Shown here in pieces: positions 51,728-59,420 of a stretch of DNA of 64,000 nucleotides. Below the pieces are notes generated by a model. It ran no database searches. It was not told the DNA's origin and worked only from the letters and a program-made list of their open reading frames with translations. How positions within the stretch are numbered: the stretch's first letter is position 1; each line of letters opens with the position of its first letter. This DNA is from Ruminimicrobiellum sp045223915 (lineage in GTDB: Bacteria > Elusimicrobiota > Endomicrobiia > Endomicrobiales > Endomicrobiaceae). The DNA lies in the NCBI GenBank assembly GCA_045223915.1, contig JBGUZU010000018.1:16054-80053 (forward strand), written 5' to 3'. Made by a program: the position numbers and the translations under genes.

Positions 51728-52760
51728 ATATTTATTGTATCCGTTAACTATCATCTATTATTTGTTATCCGAATTAAACAGATTATTAACAAAATCAACA
51801 AAATTGTATAAACCTGTTATCAGTATAGGTAACATTACTTGGGGCGGAAGCGGGAAAACTCCAATGACAATAGAAGTTGCCGAATATATTTTGAGTTTGG
51901 GAAAAATGCCGGTAATATTATCCAGAGGATATGCCAGAAAAAACAGTTCAAGAAGAAATGTTGTCGTAAGAGATACAAATAAAATTCTGGCCGATATTTC
52001 CGTTTCCGGTGATGAACCTTACATGATGGCACAACTTGTAAAATGTCCTATAATAGTAGGGGCAGATAGAATTAGAAGTGTAAGTTTTGCAAAACAATTT
52101 AACCCCGATGTTTTCATTTTAGACGACGGATTTCAACATTGGAAACTGCAAAGAGATTTGGATATCGTTTGTGTGAATTCTTTAAATCCTTTCGGTAACG
52201 GAATGACTATTCCGTCCGGTATTTTAAGAGAAAGAAAATCGGCACTTAAAAGAGCAAAACTTATTGCTTTAACAAATTGTAATTTAGTTAACGAAGATAA
52301 ATTAAATAGTGTAAAAAAAGAAATTGTCAGAATAACAAGAGAGTTACCGATAGAAACATCCTGCAAAAATTATGAAATAGTAAATATGTCCGATAATTCT
52401 AAAATAGAAGATATTGAAGATTTTAGAAGAAACGATCGTTTTGTGGCTGTTTCGGCAATAGGTTCGCCCGACAATTTTATAAACACTGTTTCAGGGTTGG
52501 GCTTAAAAATAAAAGAAGAAATTATTTTTTCAGACCATCATAAATACGTAACAAAGAATATATCCGATGTTGTAAATAATTTAGCCGATAATGAGCTGAT
52601 TATAACAACAGCAAAAGATGCCGTAAAGATAAAAGAAGTAAGTGATAAGGAAATGCAGAAAAAAATATATGTGCTTAATGTTTCGATATCTTTTGACAGC
52701 GGAAAAGAAATTTTTGAAAAAGAAATAAAATCTGTATTGGGTATAAACAATGAAAAATAA
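51720..52760 (+). CDS. lpxK: Tetraacyldisaccharide 4'-kinase
   Basis: A 346-residue P-loop kinase that phosphorylates the 4' position of the lipid A precursor at the inner membrane. The N-terminal hydrophobic helix is followed by GNITWGGSGKTPMTIEVAEY, with the Walker A-like GGSGKTP. Later segments are ILSRGYARK, GDEPYMMAQ and LDDGFQHWKLQRDLDIV, the last holding the catalytic Asp-His. Its presence shows that the organism makes lipid A. It sits between glycosyltransferases and gmhB in a tightly packed operon. Confidence 0.95.
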   Translation: MLKYLLYPLTIIYYLLSELNRLLTKSTKLYKPVISIGNITWGGSGKTPMTIEVAEYILSLGKMPVILSRGYARKNSSRRNVVVRDTNKILADISVSGDEPYMMAQLVKCPIIVGADRIRSVSFAKQFNPDVFILDDGFQHWKLQRDLDIVCVNSLNPFGNGMTIPSGILRERKSALKRAKLIALTNCNLVNEDKLNSVKKEIVRITRELPIETSCKNYEIVNMSDNSKIEDIEDFRRNDRFVAVSAIGSPDNFINTVSGLGLKIKEEIIFSDHHKYVTKNISDVVNNLADNELIITTAKDAVKIKEVSDKEMQKKIYVLNVSISFDSGKEIFEKEIKSVLGINNEK

Positions 52761-53322
52761 AAAAGAGTTATCACCTGCAATATTTTTAGACAGAGACGGA
52801 ACAATAAATTATGACAGAAATTATTTAAGTGATGTAAAACAGTTAAAATTATATAAACATATAGAAAAACCTCTGCTTAAATTTAGAGAGATGGGGTTCA
52901 AAATTGTTATAGTAACAAACCAGTCCGGTATCGCAAGAAAATATTTTACTGTAACAAAATTGAAACAAATCAATTCTAAATTAATAGAGATGCTAAAGAA
53001 GTTGAAAGTGAAAGTTGATGGAATGTATTATTGTCCGCACGGTCCGAATGATAACTGTGATTGCAGAAAGCCGAAAATCGGAATGGCTCTGAAGGCGGCA
53101 AAAGAGCTGAACATAGATCTTAAAAAGTCTTATATGATAGGTGACAGTGTCAGAGATTACATTTTCGGTTACAATTTCGGCGGAAAAGGAATTTTGGTTC
53201 TTACGGGACACGGCAAAAAGCAGTTCGCAAAAGTGAAAGATGAAAAGCAAAAACCTTTAGCAATCGTAAGAAGTTTAAGTCAAACGGTGGAGGTTATAAA
53301 AAATGATTATGAAAAAAATTAA
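52750..53322 (+). CDS. gmhB: D-glycero-heptose bisphosphate 7-phosphatase-like HAD enzyme
   Basis: The 190-residue HAD phosphatase has motif I LDRDGTINYDRNYLSD (nucleophile DxD), motif II VTNQSGIARK, a zinc-binding segment CPHGPNDNCDCRKP (three Cys and one His) and motif IV GDSVRDYIFGYNFGGKG. These match GmhB/HisB-N phosphatases that dephosphorylate heptose bisphosphate for ADP-heptose. Together with two family 9 transferases this makes a heptose-containing core likely. Histidinol phosphatase is the main alternative; no his genes are near. Confidence 0.9.
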   Translation: MKNKKELSPAIFLDRDGTINYDRNYLSDVKQLKLYKHIEKPLLKFREMGFKIVIVTNQSGIARKYFTVTKLKQINSKLIEMLKKLKVKVDGMYYCPHGPNDNCDCRKPKIGMALKAAKELNIDLKKSYMIGDSVRDYIFGYNFGGKGILVLTGHGKKQFAKVKDEKQKPLAIVRSLSQTVEVIKNDYEKN

Positions 53323-54181
53323 ATTTGTAATAATGGCGGTACTTATAACATTACCTATTTATGCTCAAAAAAATACCAATGTATCTGCAACAAAAGAATT
53401 TTTTGAGTATAGTCCCGATTTTCAATGGAGACAATTAGACGGTAACTTGCCGGAAAAAGAAAATTTGGTTTTCGATGTTTACTGGAAATTCGTTAAAGTT
53501 GGAAAAGGAACATTGGAAATTAAAGGTCTTGAAGAAGTTAACGGAAGAACTGCATATCATATATATTCGGAAGCAAAATCCGCTCCGTTTTTTGATAACT
53601 TTTTTAAAGTAAGAGATACAAACCAATCTTGGATAGATACGGAAAGTTTATGTTCTTTAAGATATCTTACCAATATTTCCGAAGGCGGTTGGAAAAAGTT
53701 TGAACAGCTTGATTTTAATCATCAAAATGCAAGATTTGCAAGAAACGATGACGGAACAATGAAATACGGTGATACCGTTCAGTGGGTACAGGATGTAATA
53801 TCTTCTTTATATTTTATGAGAACCATGGATTTGGAAGTAGGAAAAGAATATGTTTTTGAAGCTCATTCCGGTGATGATACATGGCCATTAAAAACTAAGG
53901 TTATAGGCAGAGAAACCGTTAAAGTTGAAGCGGGAACTTTTGATTGTTTAATATTACAACCTATGCTCAGAGAAGATGCCGGAATATTTAAAGCTAAAGG
54001 TAAACTGAAAGTTTGGGTAACAAACGATGACAGAAAAATGCCGGTACAAATGAAATCCAAAATTCCCGTTGGATCGATATGTGCAGAACTTTCAAAATAT
54101 AAAACCGAAGGTAAAATAAAACAAGAAGAAGTGATAGCAAAAGAAGTTTCTGCAGGTCCGAAAGAATTTAATATAGAATAA
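53303..54181 (+). CDS. Exported DUF3108-like protein
   Basis: The start at 53303 lies 9 bases after GGAGG. The 292-residue product has a signal peptide (FVIMAVLITLPIYAQ) and then a single beta-rich domain of the DUF3108 type: LVFDVYWKFVKVGKGTLEIK near residue 50, a central DTNQSWIDTESL segment and VEAGTFDCLILQPMLRE followed by KAKGKLKVWVTNDDRKMPVQ. Family members are periplasmic proteins of unknown activity. At the end of the LPS operon it may serve envelope assembly. It overlaps gmhB by 20 bases. Confidence 0.82.
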   Translation: MIMKKIKFVIMAVLITLPIYAQKNTNVSATKEFFEYSPDFQWRQLDGNLPEKENLVFDVYWKFVKVGKGTLEIKGLEEVNGRTAYHIYSEAKSAPFFDNFFKVRDTNQSWIDTESLCSLRYLTNISEGGWKKFEQLDFNHQNARFARNDDGTMKYGDTVQWVQDVISSLYFMRTMDLEVGKEYVFEAHSGDDTWPLKTKVIGRETVKVEAGTFDCLILQPMLREDAGIFKAKGKLKVWVTNDDRKMPVQMKSKIPVGSICAELSKYKTEGKIKQEEVIAKEVSAGPKEFNIE

Positions 54182-54230
54182 TTTATTAGCGAAATTAATA
54201 TAGCAACCTTAATATTTAGGTTATAATATT

Positions 54231-54290
54231 GAAACTCAGGAAATCAAGTACACCCTTATGGGATCCAAGTACACTTCATTCCTGAGTTTC
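54231..54290 (-). repeat. Hairpin element after the DUF3108-like gene
   Basis: The perfect 11-bp arms GAAACTCAGGA (54231-54241) and TCCTGAGTTTC (54280-54290) enclose a 38-nt core. Read on the minus strand the core starts ATGAAGTGTACT and ends GGGTGTACTTGAT, nearly the same as the core at 17463-17560, while the stem sequences differ. It may also act as a terminator, but no T run follows. Confidence 0.7.
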
Positions 54291-54404
54291 TTCATTCTAA
54301 CACAAAATCTTAAGGTCTTTAACGGCAAAGGCAAAAACATTTGCTACTATAATTAAACTATGGTAGAATAAAACCACTATAGCAATAGGAAACTTATAAT
54401 CGCA

Positions 54405-55028
54405 ATGAAAACAAAAATACTTAACATCAAAAAAGAAAGTAACGAATTTATTATAGAAACGACAAACGATATTTTGAAAAATAAAGGTATAGTTGTGTTG
54501 CCTACTGATACTGTTTACGGAATAATGACAAGTGTGTTTAATTTTGAAGGTCAAAAACAAATATACAAACTTAAACACAGAGCAGCAAGAAAACCTTTAA
54601 TATTGATGTCTGACAACATTGAAACATTAAAACAGTTTGTTATATTTCCTAAAGGTATAGATAAAATCGTAATGGAGTTTTGGCCGGGACAATTAACATT
54701 AATTTTGCCTACCACCGAACTTGGTAAAATGTTGATAGGCGGCAGAGACAATTTAGGTGTAAGAATACCTAATTGTAAGATACTTTTGGATATTATGGCA
54801 AAGTACGATATTCCTTTAATGACAACATCAGCAAATGTTTCCGGTAAAGACAGTGCAAAAACGGCTAAAACAGCAATAGATTATTTTGACAGCAAAATAG
54901 ATTTGATAGTTGACGGCGGTAAATGTGAATTTTCGTTTGAATCAACGGTTATAGATATGGTGAAGTTTCCGTATGTTGTTATAAGAAAAGGTTGTTTGGA
55001 TTGTAATAAACTGTTGGAATATATTTAA
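54405..55028 (+). CDS. tsaC: Threonylcarbamoyl-AMP synthase, Sua5/YciO/YrdC family
   Basis: The 207-residue protein has the YrdC fold. GIVVLPTDTVYGIMTSVFNF is the N-terminal segment, KHRAARKPLILM holds the KxR that binds ATP, and GVRIPNCKILLDIM, TTSANVSGKDS and FESTVIDM follow. The enzyme makes threonylcarbamoyl-AMP from Thr, bicarbonate and ATP for the t6A modification of ANN-decoding tRNAs. It lacks the Sua5 C-terminal domain. It stands alone, after a hairpin element and before heptamer repeats and a terminator. AGGAAA lies upstream. Confidence 0.92.
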   Translation: MKTKILNIKKESNEFIIETTNDILKNKGIVVLPTDTVYGIMTSVFNFEGQKQIYKLKHRAARKPLILMSDNIETLKQFVIFPKGIDKIVMEFWPGQLTLILPTTELGKMLIGGRDNLGVRIPNCKILLDIMAKYDIPLMTTSANVSGKDSAKTAKTAIDYFDSKIDLIVDGGKCEFSFESTVIDMVKFPYVVIRKGCLDCNKLLEYI

Positions 55029-55031
55029 AAC

Positions 55032-55066
55032 AATTAGAAATTAGTAATTAGCAATTAGAAATTAAC
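55032..55066 (+). repeat. Heptamer array AATTAGN
   Basis: Five consecutive heptamers AATTAGA, AATTAGT, AATTAGC, AATTAGA, AATTAAC follow the tsaC stop at once. Confidence 0.75.
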
Positions 55067-55084
55067 GACAGAATAACAATTTGA

Positions 55085-55118
55085 AAATAGGAAGAATAAA
55101 AATCTTCCTATTTTTTTT
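55085..55118 (+). terminator. tsaC terminator
   Basis: Stem AAATAGGAAGA / TCTTCCTATTT (55085-55095 with 55103-55113) and a run of eight T. Confidence 0.92.
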
Positions 55119-55146
55119 GTTGTAGAAAAAAACTTTAACTAATATT

Positions 55147-55185
55147 AAAAATACCCGGATAGAATCATTCTATCCGGGTATTTTT
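55147..55185. terminator. Perfect 18-bp hairpin at the cassette border
   Basis: The arms AAAAATACCCGGATAGAA (55147-55164) and TTCTATCCGGGTATTTTT (55168-55185) pair perfectly with a 3-nt loop. The GC-rich centre stands out in this DNA. A and T runs make it a bidirectional terminator. It comes 29 bases after the tsaC terminator and insulates the following cassette from upstream transcription. Confidence 0.85.
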
Positions 55186-55417
55186 GTTTGCTATTTAAAA
55201 CCTGTAATTGCTTAATCTATAGTAAAAATACCAAACAAAATATATTGAAAAATCAATATGTTTTATATTGCTGTGTCATAATTTGCCAATATAATCTTAT
55301 TAGTGAGGGAAGAAAGTTCTTTAAAAATAAAAAAATAAAAAACAAAGAAAAAGATGGTCACAATTTGCCAATAGCGGCCAATGGGTGTAAGGAAAATAAA
55401 AAATAGGAGGTAGCAAA
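55186..55417 (+). promoter_or_regulatory. Leader region of the kinase cassette with paired direct repeats
   Basis: GTCATAATTTGCCAATA (55275-55291) and GTCACAATTTGCCAATA (55357-55373) match at 16 of 17 positions and lie 82 nt apart. TTGCTG (55268-55273), 16 nt, TATAAT (55290-55295) make a plausible promoter overlapping the first copy; the second copy would lie in the leader. Two such sites suggest binding by one regulator. A 72-codon frame crosses the region but lacks a ribosome site and family resemblance. AGGAGG then precedes the first gene. Confidence 0.5.
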
Positions 55418-55648
55418 ATGGGTTTTAGAAGAAGTCATTACGGAAAGGAAAGTCATAACAAAAATGGTTGGTTTTGCAGTTACAAAAACAAAAGTTGTAT
55501 CCACTATGAAACACAAAAACAAGCGGAGCGTGCTTTAGAGTTTGTAAATGAATATGAGGATTCTAATTATGTTCCTATAAGAGCTTATCATTGTGATTGC
55601 GGATATTGGCACTTAACAAGCAAACCTAAAAAAGGATTTGCAGCGTAA
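55418..55648 (+). CDS. Small Cys/His protein, first gene of the cassette
   Basis: The 76-residue basic protein has an N-terminal FRRSHYGKESHNKNGWFCSY, then CIHYETQKQAERALEFVNEY, and ends with AYHCDCGYWHLTSKPKKG. The ending resembles the CxxCxxWHLTS motif of small plasmid and phage proteins, here with a CDCGYWH spacing, and could bind zinc with the other Cys and His. The function is unknown; DNA binding or nucleic-acid sensing is possible. A strong AGGAGG site 9 bases before the ATG and the downstream genes on the same strand make it the probable first gene of the cassette operon. Confidence 0.75.
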   Translation: MGFRRSHYGKESHNKNGWFCSYKNKSCIHYETQKQAERALEFVNEYEDSNYVPIRAYHCDCGYWHLTSKPKKGFAA

Positions 55649-55681
55649 AAAGCAAAAATAAATAAAAAAAGGAGAAATAAA

Positions 55682-56044
55682 ATGAACAACAAAACAGAAT
55701 ACCAGGAAATAATAGATTTAAAAAATGCAATGGAAAATAAAATGTATGATACATTCAAGAATTTGTTTGAAGTAATAGTAAATGATGAAGATAAACTAAA
55801 TGCATTAAAAAAAGATAAATATTTTAATGAAAGATTAAAATATTTTATTCTTCCAATGTATTTAAAAGATGAATACAAAGGCTTTATTGAAAATGACAGA
55901 ATTTTATTTCTAGCTTTACAACATTGGGATAGTTATTTGAAAGCATCAAAAAATGCTACCGGTAAAGGATATTCAACAGCTCCAAAAGAAAAAACTTATA
56001 GAGGTGGTTCTAATTCAGGACAACTTTTTCAATGGTGGGGTTAA
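55682..56044 (+). CDS. Unknown 120-residue protein with aromatic C-terminus
   Basis: I do not recognise this protein. It is mostly helical and charged for the first 95 residues, with repeated Asn/Asp-rich turns. It then has a Gly/Ser-rich linker (KEKTYRGGSNSG) and ends in QLFQWWG. An exposed tail with three aromatic residues could be a docking peptide, and the ClpX-like unfoldase encoded 23 bases downstream is a natural candidate to recognise it; that is speculation. AGGAG lies at normal distance from the ATG, which supports a real gene. No membrane segment or Cys is present. Confidence 0.65.
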   Translation: MNNKTEYQEIIDLKNAMENKMYDTFKNLFEVIVNDEDKLNALKKDKYFNERLKYFILPMYLKDEYKGFIENDRILFLALQHWDSYLKASKNATGKGYSTAPKEKTYRGGSNSGQLFQWWG

Positions 56045-56066
56045 ATTTTTATATCGGAGGAAAAGA

Positions 56067-57614
56067 ATGAAAGAATTATTTAGCGAAAAAGAAATGAAAA
56101 CAACAGAAAAAAACAAAGAACCGTTAGCAAAGTTTCCGGGATACACCTCAGAAGAATATCTTGATGATGTTTTAGATTTTTTCTATTCGGGTAAGTATAA
56201 CAGAGAAGTTTATACTGATTTTAAACATATCTATGAAAGAAGTATGCAAAAAGATTCTAAAGTTAAATTTATTAAAGAAATAGAAAAATATAACTTTAAT
56301 ATCTTTGAGATATATGTTCTTCTATATCTTGCGATATTCAAAATTAAAAAACATGGCATACGTAAAAGTGATCTTATTGAAAGATTAATAGAAAAACATC
56401 TTGCTAAACCGAGTGTTATAGTTAAAATATTAAGTGAAAATTCTAAATTGTTTAAGAGCAAATGTATCATATGTGAAAAAAATAATCCATATGAAGAGGG
56501 AAACTTAGAAATAGACGATAACTTGTTTAATATTTTAGTTAATACAGATTTTGAAGAAAATAAAGAAACAAAAAAAGAAGATAAAAAAGAAAGGAAATTT
56601 AACATAATACCTAATGAAATATATACAGAACTTAATAAATATGTCATTGGGCAAGATAATGCAACAAAAAGTATTACTGCAGCTGTTTATGAGCATATAA
56701 TAAAATGTGAAATAAACAAGAAAACAGATAGTAAAGATAAATTAGATAAAACAAATACATTAATAATAGGTCCTACCGGAACAGGTAAAACTTTTATCTG
56801 TAATACATTAAGTAAGATATTGAATATACCGATATATGTAGCGGATGCAAGTCAAATGACAGAATCCGGATATATAGGATTAAGTCCGGAATCAATACTT
56901 ATAGGACTTGAAAAAATGTGTGGAGAAAGTTTAAAAGATAACAAGTTTCCGGTGAGCATAATTTATGTTGATGAAATAGATAAAATTGCTTTTAAAAAGA
57001 CTGATAAGTATGATGTTGGGAATAAAGGTGTTCAAGAAGAATTTTTAAAAATGTTTGAATCTAACAAATATTTTTTTGATGGTGGAAGAGGATATCGTTC
57101 AAGAGAATATGATATATCAAATATCATGTTTATTTTAGGCGGAGCATTTAGCGGATTAGAAAAAATAATTGAAGAAAGAACTAAATCTAACGAAGAAAAG
57201 AAAATAGGTTTTTTTAAAGAAAATGTTTCGTTGCAAGAAGATAAAACAAATATATTACAGCAAACAACTACTGAAGATTTAGTAGAGTATGGCCTTATGC
57301 CTGAACTTGTAGGAAGATTGCCGAATAAAGTAATATTAAACCCGTTAACTAAACAAGATTTAATTAACATTTTAACTGTAAGTCAAAATAATGTCATATC
57401 TCAATATAAGCAAGTTTTTTCCGAAGCAGGTATAAAACTTAATGTTCTTGACGAAACAATAGAAGCTGTTGCATATAGAGCAATAGAAAATAATACCGGA
57501 GCAAGAGGACTAAAAACAATATTAAGCAATATCTTAAATAAGATATTGTTTGAAGCCGTTTCAAACGGGCAAAAAGATTTTGTTTTAACTCCGGAAAAGT
57601 TAAGTGCTTATTAG
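56067..57614 (+). CDS. Divergent ClpX-like AAA+ unfoldase
   Basis: ATG 56067 follows CGGAGG; the longer frame reads back through the previous gene. The 515-residue protein has a unique helical N-terminal half (1-180) with one CxxC pair (133-136), in place of the ClpX zinc-binding domain. A ClpX-type AAA+ core follows: IGQ (194-196), Walker A GPTGTGKT (235-242), pore loop GYIG (268-271), Walker B IIYVDEID (298-305), GGAFSGLEKII, an IGF tripeptide (380-382) where ClpX docks ClpP, VGRLP with the Arg finger (417) and sensor II GAR (478-480). All ATPase residues look intact. It probably unfolds cassette-specific substrates, possibly for ClpP. Confidence 0.9.
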   Translation: MKELFSEKEMKTTEKNKEPLAKFPGYTSEEYLDDVLDFFYSGKYNREVYTDFKHIYERSMQKDSKVKFIKEIEKYNFNIFEIYVLLYLAIFKIKKHGIRKSDLIERLIEKHLAKPSVIVKILSENSKLFKSKCIICEKNNPYEEGNLEIDDNLFNILVNTDFEENKETKKEDKKERKFNIIPNEIYTELNKYVIGQDNATKSITAAVYEHIIKCEINKKTDSKDKLDKTNTLIIGPTGTGKTFICNTLSKILNIPIYVADASQMTESGYIGLSPESILIGLEKMCGESLKDNKFPVSIIYVDEIDKIAFKKTDKYDVGNKGVQEEFLKMFESNKYFFDGGRGYRSREYDISNIMFILGGAFSGLEKIIEERTKSNEEKKIGFFKENVSLQEDKTNILQQTTTEDLVEYGLMPELVGRLPNKVILNPLTKQDLINILTVSQNNVISQYKQVFSEAGIKLNVLDETIEAVAYRAIENNTGARGLKTILSNILNKILFEAVSNGQKDFVLTPEKLSAY

Positions 57615-57707
57615 GTAAAACTATATTTAAATTTCTATTGGTTAAATATATTATTTTGATTTATAATATTACTAATGTTGTTTAATAAACAACGGAGGTA
57701 ATATTAA

Positions 57708-59378
57708 ATGAAGGGTTCTAAGAAAGAACAAATAGAAGCAGATATAGCTGAATTAGAAAAAAAAGCTAAAAAAGCTGAAGAACAATTTTTTATAAGTTTA
57801 GATTTAACAGAGTTCCCATTAATGAACGATATTATAGTTGATGAACAAAGTAAGAAAAAAGCAATTGAATGGATAGCAAAAATAGTATGGTATCTTTTAA
57901 AAAGGGATGGAGAAATATTTACTCTTACACAATATGAACAAGATTTGATAGAAGTCCTTAATGGAAAAGAAAATGCAAATTATAATGATACAACTAAGAA
58001 ATTACAAGAATCATTTAAAAAAAACAAAGGTAAAAAAATAAGAGAATACAAAAAAGAATATAAAAGTGATGGCTTTTATAATGATGACGATGGTGATTAT
58101 AACAAAAATGTTAAGTTTAGCAATTCAGATTTTACTCCGGATTTAAGGGTGAATGATATTATTGACGAACTACAAAAACTATTGTTCTGTGAAGGTTTTT
58201 TTGAATCATTTTATGAAGAATATGGAGAAATAAGTAATAACGAAAAAGAATTTATTGATTTTTGTAAAAAGACAATAAGAGAACATATTTTTGTAGATAG
58301 ATCATTAAATGAAGAAAAATATTTACAATTTTTACAAGGTCAAAATGAAGATAATCAACAAGATGAACAAAAGATATCAAATAAAATAATAAAAAAGAAT
58401 ATGGATAATAAATTAATAAAATTTTTAATAGAAAACAGAAAAGAAGTGAACAATATTATTTTAAAAGAACTTTTACAAAATAATTCTATAAATAAAACAG
58501 AAGAAATAAAGAAATCTTTAATTGTTTTTTATATAGAATATAAAAATTTTATATCCACGGTTAGTTCTAAATCTCCAAGTGATATGAAGGTGTTTACTTT
58601 ATTGGAAAAATATTTCGGCGAACAAGAAACAAAACAAAAGAAAAGAGAAATAAAGAATGTTTCTCAAATGGAAAAGCAAAAGTGGATAGAAGAGCAATTA
58701 GATCCAATTTCTTTTTGGAAAACATTTTCTGATAAATATAAAGAAGATATAAATAAGATTAACTATGTGAAAGAGTATAAAAAAATAAAGTCAAAAAATG
58801 AGAGTAGATTAAAAGAAGACATTATTCTAAAAATGAGAGATATTATTGTTAATTATTCAATATCAAAAGATATTTCAATAGGAAAAGAAGAAATAGAAGT
58901 TATTATATCTTTGTTAAAAAGATTATTATATTTAAAGGGTAAAATTTTAACTAAGTTGGAAATAAATGAATTAGCAAATAAAATATCTAAGTATAATCCA
59001 TGTGACAAATATAAAAGCTATATAAAATATTCTGCTTTTGGATTGGATAAGCAAAAAGAAATAGAAGAACATATAAAAAAATGTAAGAACTGTAGAGCAT
59101 ATAAAGATTATATATCCAGCTCAAAAACATTAAGAGAAAATAGAAATAAAAAGATTTTAAAGGTAGTAAATAATCCATATGTAGAAGAACAATTAAATGA
59201 AGAAAATTATAATAATATTAATTATTTGAAAAAACAGTTTAGAGAAAATCCTTGTGAAACTAATTTTTATTATTTGGTTTCAGCATATATAAAAGATGGC
59301 AATAAAAAACATGCAGAAAAACTTTTAAATGAAGGTTTTGAGTTGTATAAAGAAAATATTTTTATGAAAGAACAATAA
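57708..59378 (+). CDS. Large charged protein with zf-HC2-like zinc motif
   Basis: A 556-residue, Lys/Glu-rich, helical protein that I cannot assign to a named family. It begins with a coiled coil (EADIAELEKKAKKAEEQF). Near residues 431-461 it has a Cys followed by HIKKCKNC, the Cys...HxxxCxxC spacing of the putative zinc-finger (zf-HC2) found in anti-sigma factors. A TPR-like pair of helices closes the chain (LVSAYIKDGNKKHAEKLLNE). No membrane helix is seen, unlike most anti-sigma factors. A scaffold or sensor that binds partners through zinc finger and TPR is inferred. GGAGG lies before the ATG; the preceding gap is 93 bases. Confidence 0.7.
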   Translation: MKGSKKEQIEADIAELEKKAKKAEEQFFISLDLTEFPLMNDIIVDEQSKKKAIEWIAKIVWYLLKRDGEIFTLTQYEQDLIEVLNGKENANYNDTTKKLQESFKKNKGKKIREYKKEYKSDGFYNDDDGDYNKNVKFSNSDFTPDLRVNDIIDELQKLLFCEGFFESFYEEYGEISNNEKEFIDFCKKTIREHIFVDRSLNEEKYLQFLQGQNEDNQQDEQKISNKIIKKNMDNKLIKFLIENRKEVNNIILKELLQNNSINKTEEIKKSLIVFYIEYKNFISTVSSKSPSDMKVFTLLEKYFGEQETKQKKREIKNVSQMEKQKWIEEQLDPISFWKTFSDKYKEDINKINYVKEYKKIKSKNESRLKEDIILKMRDIIVNYSISKDISIGKEEIEVIISLLKRLLYLKGKILTKLEINELANKISKYNPCDKYKSYIKYSAFGLDKQKEIEEHIKKCKNCRAYKDYISSSKTLRENRNKKILKVVNNPYVEEQLNEENYNNINYLKKQFRENPCETNFYYLVSAYIKDGNKKHAEKLLNEGFELYKENIFMKEQ

Positions 59379-59420
59379 TTTATACTCAATAAGGAAATTA
59401 ATAAAGGAGAATTTAAAACA

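Noticed and set aside
6064..54290. Integron attC sites, considered for the hairpin elements
   Set aside because: They lack the RYYYAAC and GTTRRRY core sites, and no integrase gene or cassette array is visible.
55188..55406. A 72-codon frame upstream of the cassette
   Set aside because: It lacks a ribosome site, crosses the predicted promoter and both direct repeats, and shows no recognisable composition or motif.
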